Below, one piece after another: positions 45,896 through 57,683 of a DNA stretch of 64,000 nucleotides. Source of the DNA: Streptomyces iranensis (GTDB lineage: Bacteria > Actinomycetota > Actinomycetes > Streptomycetales > Streptomycetaceae); the NCBI RefSeq assembly GCF_017874715.1, contig NZ_JAGGLR010000004.1:186001-250000 (forward strand), in the 5' to 3' direction. Position numbers and translations under genes: made by a program. Below the pieces are notes generated by a model. That model was not told the DNA's origin and did not search any database. It saw only the letters and a program-made list of their open reading frames with translations. The stretch's first letter is position 1, and every line of letters begins with the position of its first letter.

Positions 45896-47401
45896 TCAGC
45901 CCTCGACGCCCAGCTTCTCCAGGATCAGCTCGCGCACCCGCGCCGCGTCCGCCTGGCCGCGCGTGGCCTTCATGACCGCGCCGACCAGCGCACCCGCCGC
46001 CGCGACCTTGCCGCCGCGGATCTTGTCGGCGATGGCCGCGTTGGCCGCGATCGCCTCGTCCACGGCGGTGCCCAGCGCGCCCTCGTCCGAGACGACCTTC
46101 AGCCCGCGCTCGGCGACGACCTCGTCCGGGCCGCCCTCGCCCGCGAGGACGCCCTCGATGGTCTGGCGGGCCAGCTTGTCGTTGAGCGAACCCTCCTTGA
46201 CCAGCGCGCACACCCGGGCCACCTGCGCCGGGGTGATCGGCAGCTCGGCGAGCTCCACCCCGTCCTCGTTGGCACGGCGGGCCAGCTCGCCCATCCACCA
46301 CTTACGGGCCTGGTCGGCCGGGGCGCCCTCGTCCATCGTGGCCGTGATCAGGTCGATCGCCCCCGCGTTGAGCACCGACTGCATCTCGTGCCGGGACAGG
46401 CCCCAGTCCTCGCGCAGCCGGTTGCGGCGCACCCGCGGCAGCTCCGGAAGCCCGCCGCGCAGCTCCTCCACCCACGTCCGGGCGGGGGCGACCGGCACCA
46501 GGTCGGGCTCGGGGAAGTAGCGGTAGTCCTCGGCCTCCTCCTTGACCCGGCCGGAGGTCGTGGAGCCGTCCTCCTCGTGGAAGTGGCGGGTCTCCTGGAT
46601 GATCGTGCCGCCGTCGTTCAGCACCGCGGCATGGCGCTGGACCTCGAAGCGGACGGCGCGCTCGACCGACCTCAGCGAGTTGACGTTCTTGGTCTCGGAG
46701 CGGGTGCCGAACTTGTCGGCGCCCTGCGGGCGCAGCGACAGGTTCACATCGCAGCGCATCTGGCCCATCTCCATGCGCGCGTCGGAGACCCCGAGCGACT
46801 TGATGAGCTCGCGCAGCTCGGTCACATACGCCTTGGCGACCTCCGGGGCCTTCTCCCCGGCGCCGACGATCGGCTTGGTGACGATCTCGATCAGCGGGAT
46901 CCCGGCCCGGTTGTAGTCCAGGAGGGAGTGCTGGGCGCCGTGGATGCGGCCGGTCGCGCCACCCACATGGGTGGACTTGCCGGTGTCCTCCTCCATATGG
47001 GCGCGCTCGATCTCGACGCGGAAGACCTCTCCGTCGACGTCGACGTCCAGATAGCCGTTGAAGGCGATCGGCTCGTCGTACTGCGACGTCTGGAAGTTCT
47101 TCGGCATGTCCGGATAGAAGTAGTTCTTCCGGGCGAAGCGGCACCACTCGGCGATCTCGCAGTTGAGCGCGAGCCCGATCTTGATGGCGGACTCGACGCC
47201 GGTCGCGTTGACCACCGGGAGCGAGCCGGGCAGGCCGAGGCAGGTGGGACAGGTCTGCGTGTTGGGCTCGGCGCCCAGCGCCGTGGAGCACCCGCAGAAC
47301 ATCTTGGTCTTGGTGCCGAGCTCGACGTGCACCTCGAGCCCCATCACGGGGTCGTAGGTGGCGAGGGCGTCCTCGTACGACACCAGTTCAGTGACGGTCA
47401 C
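45896..47401 (-). CDS. gatB: Asp/Glu-tRNA amidotransferase subunit B
   Basis: A 501-residue GatB. It binds the misacylated tRNA and phosphorylates the Glu or Asp side chain for amidation. The signature is [20 protein letters not shown], with zinc-site cysteines in CGCS and CPTCLGLPG, then [17 protein letters not shown] and [13 protein letters not shown]. The C-terminal GatB/YqeY helical domain recognises the tRNA. ATG at 47401 begins [13 protein letters not shown]. It is the last gene of the gatC-gatA-small protein-gatB group, 15 bp after the small membrane protein gene. Confidence 0.97.
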   Translation of the reverse strand: MTVTELVSYEDALATYDPVMGLEVHVELGTKTKMFCGCSTALGAEPNTQTCPTCLGLPGSLPVVNATGVESAIKIGLALNCEIAEWCRFARKNYFYPDMPKNFQTSQYDEPIAFNGYLDVDVDGEVFRVEIERAHMEEDTGKSTHVGGATGRIHGAQHSLLDYNRAGIPLIEIVTKPIVGAGEKAPEVAKAYVTELRELIKSLGVSDARMEMGQMRCDVNLSLRPQGADKFGTRSETKNVNSLRSVERAVRFEVQRHAAVLNDGGTIIQETRHFHEEDGSTTSGRVKEEAEDYRYFPEPDLVPVAPARTWVEELRGGLPELPRVRRNRLREDWGLSRHEMQSVLNAGAIDLITATMDEGAPADQARKWWMGELARRANEDGVELAELPITPAQVARVCALVKEGSLNDKLARQTIEGVLAGEGGPDEVVAERGLKVVSDEGALGTAVDEAIAANAAIADKIRGGKVAAAGALVGAVMKATRGQADAARVRELILEKLGVEG

Positions 47402-47416
47402 GGAAAAACTAACCTC

Positions 47417-47656
47417 TCAGTCCGCGAGGACGTCGTCGTCGCCCATGCGCTTGAGCTCGCGGATGAGCAGGGCGACGCCGGTGACGATGGCGGCGGCCGA
47501 GACCACCGCGTCGGCCAGCTGCAGCTTGTCGTTCTCGAATCGGGCCTTCTTGGCCTGCTTCGCCACACTGACCGCGCCGAACAGCGAGGTCGCGATGGAC
47601 AGGTAGGTGCCGGGCCTGGACTTCTTGAAGCCCTTCGCCTTCTTGATCGCACTCAT
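47417..47656 (-). CDS. Small membrane protein between gatA and gatB, 79 aa
   Basis: A 79-residue protein starting [18 protein letters not shown] with a GAGGAGG site. A basic N-terminus is followed by a weak hydrophobic segment near 15-27 and a clear membrane helix near 44-66 ([22 protein letters not shown]). Its ATG overlaps the gatA stop by four bases (ATGA), so the two are translationally coupled. I do not recognise a known family function; position suggests conserved co-expression with the amidotransferase. Confidence 0.75.
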   Translation of the reverse strand: MSAIKKAKGFKKSRPGTYLSIATSLFGAVSVAKQAKKARFENDKLQLADAVVSAAAIVTGVALLIRELKRMGDDDVLAD

Positions 47657-49155
47657 AGTGACGGTGCCTCCTCGATCAGCGGGTGGCCCCATTTGTCGAT
47701 GAGCGCGGCCTCGACCGCGGCACCGACCTTGTAGAGCCGGTCGTCGGCCATGGCGGGGGCGATGATCTGCAGTCCGACGGGCAGACCGTCCTCCGGTGCC
47801 AGACCGCAGGGCAGTGACATGGCCGCGTTCCCCGCGAGGTTGGTGGGAATCGTGCAGAGATCGGCCAGATACATCGCCATCGGGTCGTCGGCGCGCTCGC
47901 CGATCGGGAAGGCGGTGGTCGGGGTGGTCGGCGAGATCAGCACGTCGACCTGCTCGAACGCCTTCTCGAAGTCACGCTTGATCAGCGTACGGACCTTCTG
48001 CGCGGAGCCGTAGTACGCGTCGTAGTAGCCGGAGCTGAGCGCGTAGGTGCCGAGCATGATCCGGCGCTTGACCTCGGCGCCGAAGCCCTCCGCGCGGGTG
48101 AGCGCGGTGACGTCCTCGGCGGACTTGGTGCCGTCGTCGCCCACCCGCAGGCCGTAGCGCATGGCGTCGAAGCGGGCCAGGTTGGAAGAGCACTCGGACG
48201 GCGCGATCAGGTAGTACGCGGCCAGCGCCTTGTCGAAGGACGGGCAGGAGATCTCCTCGACCTCGGCACCCAGCTCCCGCAGCAGCTCCACCGTCTCGCT
48301 GAAGCGCTGCATGACGCCGGCCTGGTAGCCCTCGCCCGCGAACTCCTTGACGACGCCGATCCGCATGCCCCGCACGCTTCCGCTGCGGGCGGCCTCGACG
48401 ACGGCCGGGACCGGCTCGTCGATGGAGGTCGAGTCCATCGGGTCGTGCCCGGCGATGACCTCGTGCAGCAGCGCCGCGTCCAGCACGGTGCGGGCGCAGG
48501 GTCCGCCCTGGTCGAGCGAGGACGAGAACGCCACCATGCCGTAGCGGGAGACCCCGCCGTACGTCGGCTTGACCCCGACCGTGCCGGTGACGGCGGCGGG
48601 CTGGCGGATCGAGCCGCCGGTGTCGGTGCCGATGGCGAGCGGGGCCTGGAAGGAGGCCAGCGAGGCGGAGGAGCCGCCGCCGGAGCCGCCGGGGACCCGG
48701 GTGAGGTCCCAGGGGTTGCCGGTGGGGCCGAAGGCGCTGTTCTCGGTCGAGGACCCCATGGCGAACTCGTCCATGTTGGTCTTGCCGAGGACGATCACGT
48801 CCGCGGCCCGCAGCCGCTGGGTGACGGTCGCGTCGTACGGCGGGATCCACCCGTCGAGGATCTTGGAACCGACCGTGGTCGGGATCCCCTTGGTGGTGAA
48901 GATGTCCTTGAGCGCGAGCGGAACACCGGCCAGCGGGCCCAGCTCCGCACCGCGCTCCCGCTTCGCGTCGACGGCGCGCGCCTGGGCGAGCGCCCCCTCA
49001 CGGTCCACGTGCAGGAAGGCGTGCACCTTCTCGTCGACGGCCTCGATACGGGCCAGGTGCGCCTCGGTCACCTCGACGGCGGTGACCTCGCCGGAGGCGA
49101 TCCTGGCGGCGATCTCGGCCGCGGTGAGCCTGGTCAGGTCGGTCACGGTGGTCAC
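47653..49155 (-). CDS. gatA: Asp/Glu-tRNA amidotransferase subunit A
   Basis: A 500-residue amidase-signature subunit that releases ammonia from glutamine for Gln-tRNA (or Asn-tRNA) formation. The Ser-cisSer-Lys triad is K83 (PLALKDIF), S158 ([10 protein letters not shown]) and S182 ([12 protein letters not shown]). The full length and motifs are intact. GTG at 49155 overlaps the gatC stop by four bases (GTGA). It is followed by the coupled 79-residue membrane protein, then gatB. Confidence 0.97.
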   Translation of the reverse strand: MTTVTDLTRLTAAEIAARIASGEVTAVEVTEAHLARIEAVDEKVHAFLHVDREGALAQARAVDAKRERGAELGPLAGVPLALKDIFTTKGIPTTVGSKILDGWIPPYDATVTQRLRAADVIVLGKTNMDEFAMGSSTENSAFGPTGNPWDLTRVPGGSGGGSSASLASFQAPLAIGTDTGGSIRQPAAVTGTVGVKPTYGGVSRYGMVAFSSSLDQGGPCARTVLDAALLHEVIAGHDPMDSTSIDEPVPAVVEAARSGSVRGMRIGVVKEFAGEGYQAGVMQRFSETVELLRELGAEVEEISCPSFDKALAAYYLIAPSECSSNLARFDAMRYGLRVGDDGTKSAEDVTALTRAEGFGAEVKRRIMLGTYALSSGYYDAYYGSAQKVRTLIKRDFEKAFEQVDVLISPTTPTTAFPIGERADDPMAMYLADLCTIPTNLAGNAAMSLPCGLAPEDGLPVGLQIIAPAMADDRLYKVGAAVEAALIDKWGHPLIEEAPSL

Positions 49156-49448
49156 TCCTCCCCCAGGATCTGCGGCACCTTGAAACGCTGCTGCTCCTGG
49201 GCCGGGGCGCAGGCCAGTGCCTGCTGCGGGGTCAGGGACGGACGGACCTCGTCCGCCCGCATGACGTTGGTCAGCGGCAGCGGGTGAGAGGTCGGCGGAA
49301 CGTCTTGGTCGGCGACCTCGGAGACGCGGGCGACCGCGCCGATGATGTCGTCGAGCTGTCCGGCGAAGTGGTCTAGCTCTTCGGCCTTCAGCTCCAGACG
49401 CGCCAGCCGGGCGAGGTGGGCGACCTCCTCGCGCGTGATGCCAGGCAT
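49152..49448 (-). CDS. gatC: Asp/Glu-tRNA amidotransferase subunit C
   Basis: A 98-residue GatC that wraps between GatA and GatB and stabilises the complex. It starts [20 protein letters not shown], the classic GatC N-terminus, and ends with VPQILGEE, the usual tail. ATG at 49448 has AGAGGATC upstream. It begins the amidotransferase operon; overlap with gatA is four bases. Confidence 0.97.
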   Translation of the reverse strand: MPGITREEVAHLARLARLELKAEELDHFAGQLDDIIGAVARVSEVADQDVPPTSHPLPLTNVMRADEVRPSLTPQQALACAPAQEQQRFKVPQILGEE

Positions 49449-49553
49449 GCAGCGATCCTCTGGGTAAGTGTGGAGTGTTTCGGCCCCAATCCTATGGCTC
49501 CCCGCACACAGCGCGCGAAAGGCTTTGGGTGCGCCTCGTTGTGGGCAATCGTT

Positions 49554-49577
49554 CCTCCCCCAGCTAACGCTGGGAGG
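49554..49577. repeat. Streptomycete-type intergenic hairpin element
   Basis: The arms CCTCCC-CAGC and GCTGGGAGG pair around TAAC with two unpaired C residues. I recall near-identical hairpins followed by TGCCCCC at many intergenic sites in streptomycetes. Here it lies between gatC and rmdB, in a 218-bp gap with no gene. Confidence 0.5.
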
Positions 49578-49666
49578 TGCCCCCTGGCGGGACGGGTGGG
49601 CACAACGCCACCCACCGGCCCGCGCCCGGCAACGAAACGCCAACGGGCAGCACCGGCGCCGCACCC

Positions 49667-51772
49667 CTACGTCACCGGCTGATCCGCGTCCTCGTCAGCG
49701 GAAGCGTCTTCGCTCGACGGCTCCGCCGTCTCGCGGTGCCAGCCACTCTCACCCCGCGCCCGCAGCCACGCCGTCATCTCGTCCGGCGGCATCGCCGCGG
49801 CCACCAGCCAGCCCTGGACCGCGTCGCAGCCCAGATCCCGCAGCCGCTCCCAGGTCTCGTCGTCCTCGACACCCTCCGCGACCACGAGCAGACCCAGCGA
49901 GTGGGCGAGGTCGACCGTACAGCGGACGATCTCCGCGTCCTCGTTGTCCACCGCCAGCCGGGCCACGAAGGAACGGTCGATCTTGAGCTCGCTCACCGGC
50001 AGCCGCCGCAGATGGACCAGCGACGAATAGCCCGTCCCGAAGTCGTCGAGCGACATCTTCACCCCATGACCGGTGAGCCCGGCCAGGGTGTCGGCGGCCC
50101 GCTGCGGGTCCTCCAGCAGGACGTGCTCGGTTATCTCCAGCTGCAGGGCGCCCGCCGGGACCCCGTGCCGGGCCAGCCGCCCGGCGACCGCGCCCGCGAA
50201 ACCGGGGGTGTGGACATCGCGCGGCGAGACATTGACCGCGACGGGCACCTCGAGGCCGTCGGCGCGCCACCGCGCGACCTGGCCCAGGGCCGTCTCCAGG
50301 ACGTACTCGGTCAGCCGGGGCATCAGCCCCGAGCTCTCGGCCATGGAGATGAACTCGTCCGGCGGCACCCTCCCCCGGTCCGGGTGCACCCAGCGCACCA
50401 GGGCCTCCAGGCCCGCCACATGGCCGTCGAAGCCGACCTTGGGCTGGTAGTGCAGCTCGACGTCGCCCGCGTCCAGGGCGCGCCGCAGATCGCCGAGCAG
50501 ACCGAGCCGGTCGGGGGTGTTGCCGTCCCGCCGCGCCTCGTACAGCTCGACTCCGCTGCGGTCCCGCTTGGCCTGGTACATCGCGACGTCGGCGCGGCGC
50601 AGCAGCCCCTCGGCGTCCAGGGCGTGGTCGGGATAGACGGCGACGCCCGCGCTGGCCTCGAGCACCAGCGTCAGCCCGTCCAGGTCGAGCGGGGAGCCGA
50701 GGTCGCCGACGAGGACGCGGGCGCTGCGCTGGGCGCTGGTGAGCGAGTCGGTGGTGGGCAGCAGCACCGCGAACTCGTCGCCGCCGAGCCTGGCCACCTC
50801 CGCCCCGCGTGGCAGGGCGAGCCGCAGCCGCTCGGCGATCTGGAGCAGCAGCCGGTCACCGGCCAGATGGCCCAGGGTGTCGTTGACCGAGCGGAAGCGG
50901 TCGAGGTCCAGCAGCACCAGCGCGGTGCGGGTGCCGGCCCGCTCGGCCTCGTCCAGCGCGGTCCAGGTGCGCTCCAGCAGCCACTGGCGGTTGGGCAGCC
51001 CGGTGAGCGGGTCGCGCAGCTGCTCCTCGGCGCGGACCCGGGCGATCCAGAGCGTGGAGTCCAGGGCGACCAGCGGCACCGCGAACAGCGGGAGCAGCAG
51101 CGGGGTGTCCCCGGCGACGACCACGATGAGGGGGGCGATGCCGAGGAGCGCGATGCCGACGAGGGCCTGCCGGAAGAGGGCGGTGCGGGCGACGGTGGGC
51201 AGTCCGGCGCCGGGCGGGGCGAGGGAGCACCACAGCAGGGCGCGGGTCACCGCGAGATAGACGAAGGCGGCCAGGGCCGTCTGGGGGATGGCGGACACAT
51301 GCCAGGTGTCGGTGCGCCAGGGGTGTTCGACGGAGGGGGTGGTGCCGAAGGCGGCGAGGGTGAGGGCGGCCGCGCCCACCCCGAGGATGTCGACCGCGCC
51401 GTGCAGGGCGGCCTGCCGCCATCGGTGCCGGCGGGCGGCGCCGACCAGGACGACCACGGCGAGGCTGACCAGCACGGCCGGAATCCAGCCGTAGAGCAGC
51501 AGCGCCGCCAGGGTTAACGCGGCCCCGGAGCCGGTGCCGCCCCACCACCGGTCACGGCCGAGGGCGACCAGATGGCCGACGATGATTCCGGTGAGCACGG
51601 CGAGTGACCAGCCCACGGTTCCGTCGGGAAAGAGCGCATTGCCCGCGTCGAGCACTCGGAAGACTCCGATACCGAGTGCGAAAGCCGCCATGGCGACCGC
51701 AGCGGCCGGCAGCGCGGGCAGCACGGCCCGGCGCAGCCGCGACGCCGGGGCGGCGCTTTCGGTCGGTTTCAT
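49667..51772 (-). CDS. rmdB: Membrane GGDEF-EAL protein RmdB
   Basis: A 701-residue c-di-GMP enzyme. Residues about 15-245 carry some seven membrane helices, the GGDEF domain spans about 250-415 and the EAL domain about 425-680. Both active motifs are intact: RLGGDEF (330-334) and LEALVRW (E456-L458), so cyclase and phosphodiesterase activities are both possible. The inhibitory RxxD is absent before GGDEF. Position between gatC and ligA fits RmdB of S. coelicolor, which with RmdA controls aerial development. ATG at 51772 has AGAGGGA upstream. Confidence 0.92.
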   Translation of the reverse strand: MKPTESAAPASRLRRAVLPALPAAAVAMAAFALGIGVFRVLDAGNALFPDGTVGWSLAVLTGIIVGHLVALGRDRWWGGTGSGAALTLAALLLYGWIPAVLVSLAVVVLVGAARRHRWRQAALHGAVDILGVGAAALTLAAFGTTPSVEHPWRTDTWHVSAIPQTALAAFVYLAVTRALLWCSLAPPGAGLPTVARTALFRQALVGIALLGIAPLIVVVAGDTPLLLPLFAVPLVALDSTLWIARVRAEEQLRDPLTGLPNRQWLLERTWTALDEAERAGTRTALVLLDLDRFRSVNDTLGHLAGDRLLLQIAERLRLALPRGAEVARLGGDEFAVLLPTTDSLTSAQRSARVLVGDLGSPLDLDGLTLVLEASAGVAVYPDHALDAEGLLRRADVAMYQAKRDRSGVELYEARRDGNTPDRLGLLGDLRRALDAGDVELHYQPKVGFDGHVAGLEALVRWVHPDRGRVPPDEFISMAESSGLMPRLTEYVLETALGQVARWRADGLEVPVAVNVSPRDVHTPGFAGAVAGRLARHGVPAGALQLEITEHVLLEDPQRAADTLAGLTGHGVKMSLDDFGTGYSSLVHLRRLPVSELKIDRSFVARLAVDNEDAEIVRCTVDLAHSLGLLVVAEGVEDDETWERLRDLGCDAVQGWLVAAAMPPDEMTAWLRARGESGWHRETAEPSSEDASADEDADQPVT

Positions 51773-52075
51773 ACCCGTCCCTCTCACAGCCGGCGGTGCC
51801 AGCGCCACGGCGGGCGCACACCTCAACAGTAGGCGGCAGAAGGGGAAGACGGGCGGCGATCGGCGACGGTTCCCCGAATGCCACCCGACGATCCATGACC
51901 TTCTGCTATGCGCTGTAAGGGTGATGCCCGCCGGCTGTGCCCGGGAAGTGCTCCCAGTCGTAATCCGGCCAGGTTTAGACCCATTGAGCGGACAAGATGG
52001 CCGGAGCACTACGCCGGATGGGTGGAGCGGCTACTCCAGGGGCTACTCCAACCGCCGCTCCACCGGCCCTCCGTG
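51773..52075. other. Intergenic gap between rmdB and ligA
   Basis: About 300 bases with no gene. It should contain the rmdB promoter, but no convincing -35/-10 pair was seen. GCTACTCC occurs three times (52030, 52042, 52075), the last overlapping the ligA stop. The left third contains a stem-loop, listed separately. Confidence 0.4.
52021..52064 (-). terminator. Candidate ligA terminator
   Basis: Ten-base arms, GGTGGAGCGG and its complement, around a 24-base loop, just past the ligA stop at 52076. The long loop makes it a weak candidate. Confidence 0.4.
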
Positions 52076-54301
<2,226 letters not shown>

Positions 54302-55321
54302 TTACTCAGGGTTGTCCGCGAGCGATCTCGCCGCCCGGACGCAGTGGGCCAGCGCGGCGCGGGCGTACCCGGGCGAGGCGCCCGCGAGCCCGCACGACGG
54401 GGTGACCACCACCGACTCCGCGAGAGTCGCCGGTGCCAGCCCCAGCCTGCGCCACAGCGTCCTGACACCCCCGACGCTACCGGCAGGGTCCGACAATGGA
54501 GTGTCGGTGCCGGGTACCGCGCCGATGAGGAGTGCCGTACCGCCTTCCACGGCTTCCCCGATCGCCTCCTCCTCACCCTCCGTGAGCAGTGACAGATCGA
54601 AGGAGATCCCCGCGACACCCGCGCGCCGCAGCAGCCCGAACGGCACGGCCGGTGCGCACGAGTGCACCACCACCGGCCCGCCGGCCGCCTCCACCAGGGT
54701 CCGCAGCGCGCCCTCGACCACGCCCCGGTCCACGGCGGCGTGGGTGCGGTAGCCGCTCGCCGTACGGACGCTCCCGCGCAGCACCGACGTCAGCGACGGC
54801 TCGTCGAGCTGGAGCACCACCTCGGCGCCCGGCACCCGGCGGCGCACCTCCGCCAGATGGGCGCGCACGCCCTCGGTGAGTGAGGCCGTGAGGTCCCGGC
54901 AGGCGCCCGGGTCGCTCAGCGCGGCCTCACCGCCGCGCAGTTCGAGGGAGGCGGCCAGGGTCCAGGGCCCGACTGCCGACACCTTGAGCGCGCCCTGGTG
55001 CCCCTGGGTGAACTCCTCCAGCGCGTCCAGGTCCTCGCCCAGCCAGGAGCGGGCCCGCCGGGTGTCCCGGCCCGGCCGGTCGCTGATCCGCCAGCCGCTG
55101 GGCTCGACATGCGCGTACAGCTCGGCCAGCATCCCGGCGGTGCGCCCGATCATGTCCGCGCCGGGCCCGCGCGCGGGCAGCTCCGGAAGGTACGGCAGGG
55201 CCTCCAGCGAGCCGGTGACGGTCTTCGCGGCCTCCCGCGCGTCGCCGCCCGGCATCGATCCGACGCCGCTTGCCGCTCCGCGGGGCCATGGGTGGTGGGT
55301 TTTGGTGCTCTTCTCGCTCAC
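54302..55321 (-). CDS. MetE-type (C-terminal domain) methionine synthase
   Basis: A 339-residue single-barrel protein matching the C-terminal catalytic half of cobalamin-independent methionine synthase. Zinc ligands are seen in VVVHSCAP (His and Cys) and TPSCGLAG (Cys). The N-terminal half found in full MetE is absent, as in the short archaeal/actinobacterial versions, so the methyl donor may not be methyl-tetrahydrofolate. GTG at 55321 lacks a strong ribosome site, so the exact start is tentative. It is 15 bp upstream of ligA. Confidence 0.85.
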   Translation of the reverse strand: MSEKSTKTHHPWPRGAASGVGSMPGGDAREAAKTVTGSLEALPYLPELPARGPGADMIGRTAGMLAELYAHVEPSGWRISDRPGRDTRRARSWLGEDLDALEEFTQGHQGALKVSAVGPWTLAASLELRGGEAALSDPGACRDLTASLTEGVRAHLAEVRRRVPGAEVVLQLDEPSLTSVLRGSVRTASGYRTHAAVDRGVVEGALRTLVEAAGGPVVVHSCAPAVPFGLLRRAGVAGISFDLSLLTEGEEEAIGEAVEGGTALLIGAVPGTDTPLSDPAGSVGGVRTLWRRLGLAPATLAESVVVTPSCGLAGASPGYARAALAHCVRAARSLADNPE

Positions 55322-55413
55322 CAGCGAAAGGGTAAGCGGTCCGCTGGGGTGCCCCGAGATTCCGGGGTGCCCCGCATTGCCGTCGGTCGTCCGCAGCGCC
55401 GACGTGGCTGGTC

Positions 55414-55440
55414 GCGCAGTTCCCCGCGCCCCTACGGGGC
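55414..55440. repeat. Common intergenic GCGCAGTTCCCCGCGCCCC element
   Basis: The string GCGCAGTTCCCCGCGCCCC followed by TACGGGGC forms a small hairpin and is, from memory, a very frequent intergenic repeat in streptomycetes. It lies between the methionine synthase and SDR genes. Confidence 0.5.
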
Positions 55441-55468
55441 ACCACCCACCGCAGCCGAGGACAGCTGC

Positions 55469-56158
55469 TCAGCCTCGCGGGCGGATCTGGAGGTCGGTGA
55501 TCTCGGCGTCGTGCGGCAGGTCGAGCGCGGTCAGGATGGTCGTCGCCACGGTCTCGGGCGCGATCCAGCGCTCCGCGTCGTACTCCTTGCCCTCCTGCTG
55601 GTGCACCTTCACCTGCATCGGGGTGGCCGTACGCCCCGGGTAGACCGTGGTCACCCGGACGCCGTTACCGCTCTCCTCCCAGCGCAGCGCGTCGGCCAGC
55701 GCCTTGAGCCCGTGCTTGCTGGCGGCGTACGCGGCCCACTGGGCGTTGGCGCGCAGCCCGGCACCGGAGTTGACGAAGACGACATGCCCCTGGGCGAGCC
55801 GCAGCTGCGGCAGCAGCAGCCGGGTCAGCTCGGCGGGCGCCACGAGGTTGGCGGCGAGCTGGCGGTTCCACGCCTTCGGGGTCAGCTCCCCGACCTCGCC
55901 CAGGTCGACCACTCCGGCGATGTGCAGCAGCGAGTCCAGCCGGTCGGGCAGCGTCTGATGGCCCAGCGCCCAGGACAGCCGGTCCGGGTCGGCCAGGTCA
56001 CCGACGACCGTCCGCACCCCCGGGAACCGCTCCGCCAGCTCCTTCGCCCGCCCGGCGTCCCGCGCGAGCAGCCACAGCTCGTCGCCGCGCTCGGCCAGCC
56101 GCTCGGTGACCGCCGCGCCGATGCCCGAGCCTGCCCCAGTGATCAGATGCGTTCCCAT
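55469..56158 (-). CDS. Short-chain dehydrogenase/reductase
   Basis: A 229-residue classical SDR. The NAD(P) motif is TGAGSGIGAAV near 7-17, the catalytic Ser is in FVNSGAG, and the Tyr/Lys pair is in YAASKHG. The arginine-rich early loop (ARDAGR) favours NADP. It reduces a ketone or oxidises an alcohol of unknown nature. ATG at 56158 is followed at once by the Rossmann strand MGTHLITGAGS. No partner genes are evident. Confidence 0.92.
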   Translation of the reverse strand: MGTHLITGAGSGIGAAVTERLAERGDELWLLARDAGRAKELAERFPGVRTVVGDLADPDRLSWALGHQTLPDRLDSLLHIAGVVDLGEVGELTPKAWNRQLAANLVAPAELTRLLLPQLRLAQGHVVFVNSGAGLRANAQWAAYAASKHGLKALADALRWEESGNGVRVTTVYPGRTATPMQVKVHQQEGKEYDAERWIAPETVATTILTALDLPHDAEITDLQIRPRG

Positions 56159-56300
56159 GCTCCCCAGCTTGCCTCACTCAGGGACGCGCCCCGACCACGG
56201 TCCCGGCTTGGCGCGATCCCATACCCGAAACCCGCGCGGACTTCCCGCCGGGCGCTCCCATCCTGTAACGGGCGTGGCGCCGGCTGTCACGAGGCCGGGG

Positions 56301-56342
56301 GCTCAGACGGTCTGGCTCAGACGGTCTGGCTCAGACGGTCTC
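56301..56342. repeat. 14-bp triplication at LOG gene end
   Basis: Three contiguous units of GCTCAGACGGTCTG (the last ends in C) start at 56301, 56315 and 56329. The third contains the LOG stop codon, so the other two are duplicated 3' ends downstream of the gene. Confidence 0.85.
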
Positions 56343-56858
56343 CAGATACGTCATGGCCTCCGCCCCGTTCTCCGCGAAGAAGACCAGCTCGCTCAGCGGC
56401 CGGGGCAGGAACCCCTCCTCCTCCATCCGCTGGAACTGCTGCTTCAGGCCGTCGTAGAACCCCGCCGCGTTGAGCAGCACCACCGGCTTGATGTGCAGCC
56501 CGTGCTTCTTGAGCTCCAGGATCTCGGTGGCCTCGTCCAGCGTCCCGGTGCCGCCGACCATGATCACGACGGCGTCGGCGCGGGTGAGCAGCTGCGCCTT
56601 GCGCTCGGCGAGGTCCCTGGCGATCACCATCTCGTCGGCGTTCTCCCGGGCCTTGGCGGCGAGGAACTCCACCGAGATCCCGACCAGCCGCCCCCCGTGC
56701 TCCTGCACCCCGTCCGCCATCACCTTCATCAGCCCGACGTCGGACCCGCCCCAGACCAGCGTGTGCCCGCCCTTGCCGATCAGCTCGGCGAACTCGCGGG
56801 CGGGGGCGGTGTAACGGTCGTCGAGGTCGGCGGCGGAGCAGAAGACGCAGATGTTCAT
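56331..56858 (-). CDS. LOG-family nucleotide phosphoribohydrolase
   Basis: A 175-residue LOG (TIGR00730) protein that would cleave nucleoside 5'-monophosphates, including cytokinin-type ones, to base and ribose 5-phosphate. The signature is VMVGGTGTLDEATEIL, the PGGxGTxxE-type site, near 101-116; an earlier block is CVFCSAAD. ATG at 56858 starts MNICVFCSA. It lies immediately left of the repeat region at 56900-57580. In streptomycetes such proteins are widespread and their biological substrate is unknown. Confidence 0.92.
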   Translation of the reverse strand: MNICVFCSAADLDDRYTAPAREFAELIGKGGHTLVWGGSDVGLMKVMADGVQEHGGRLVGISVEFLAAKARENADEMVIARDLAERKAQLLTRADAVVIMVGGTGTLDEATEILELKKHGLHIKPVVLLNAAGFYDGLKQQFQRMEEEGFLPRPLSELVFFAENGAEAMTYLETV

Positions 56859-57683
56859 GCGCGCCACTCTACGAGCCGGGTCGGACACCCTCGCCGCCGT
56901 GCGCCAGGGGTCGCGCCGTGCGGCGGGCCTTTCCCCTCCCCGCCCCTTCCCGAAACCAGGGGCTCCGCCCCTGGACCCCGGATCCGGGGCGGAGCCCCAC
57001 TCGGCGCCGCCGCCGCATATCGACACCGCGGAAACGGGCGGAGCCCCGGGACCAGGGCCGGGAGCAGAGCCCCGGCCCGGGTTCTGGGGCGGAGCCCCCG
57101 ACCAGGGCCCGGAGCAAAGCCCCCGACCGGGGCCTGGAGCAGAGGCCCCGACCGGGGCCTGGGGCAAAGCCCCCAACCGGAGCCCGGACCAGAGCCCACA
57201 ACCGGGGCCTGGGGCAGAGGCCACAACCGGGGCCTGGGGCAGAGCCCCCAACCGGGGCCTGGAGCAAAGCCCCCAACCGGAGCCTGGGGCAAAGCCCCCA
57301 ACCGGAGCCCGGACCAGAGCCCACAACCGAGGCCCGGAGCAAAGCCCCCGACCGGAACCTGGACCAGAGCCCCGAACCGGAACCTGGACCAGAGCCCCCA
57401 ACCGGAACCCGGACCAGAGCCCCCAACCGGAACCCGGACCAGAGCCCCCAACCGGGGCCTGGGGCGGAGGCCCCGACCGGGGCCTGGACCAGAGCCCCCA
57501 TCCGGGGCCTGGGGCGGAGCCCCAGTTTCGGGGAGGGGCGGGGCGGGAAGCAGTCCACCGCAGGCGTCAGGGTCCGTCGGACCTCTGGTGCGGTGGCGAC
57601 GGCGCAGCCGCCGCCGGTCATGGTGCGGGTCCAGGAGGAGCCGGGGTCGCCGGGGTACAGGGGCCCCCTGGCCGCGCGCGGCC
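56859..57683. repeat. Repeat-rich interval holding a 25-bp array
   Basis: No gene is supported in these 825 bases. Both strands have long open frames only because the repeats lack stops. At left, about 56915-56990, is the GC-rich CCCGAAAC...GGGGCTCCGCCCC element; at right, about 57505-57577, is the same element inverted. Between them runs the array 57051-57525. The GT stop lies just to the right at 57684. Confidence 0.75.
57051..57525. repeat. 25-bp tandem array, 19 units
   Basis: Nineteen contiguous 25-bp units with no insertion or deletion. Most begin ACCGG, have a central CCTGG or CCCGG, then CAGAG or CAAAG and end in CCCCC plus one base. Substitutions vary between units. Because 25 is not a multiple of three, coding frame rotates, so it is not a protein repeat. 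It is not CRISPR: no unique spacers occur. Confidence 0.92.

Noticed and set aside
57051..57525. Possible CRISPR array
   Set aside because: The units are contiguous and mutually similar with no unique spacers, and no cas gene is near.
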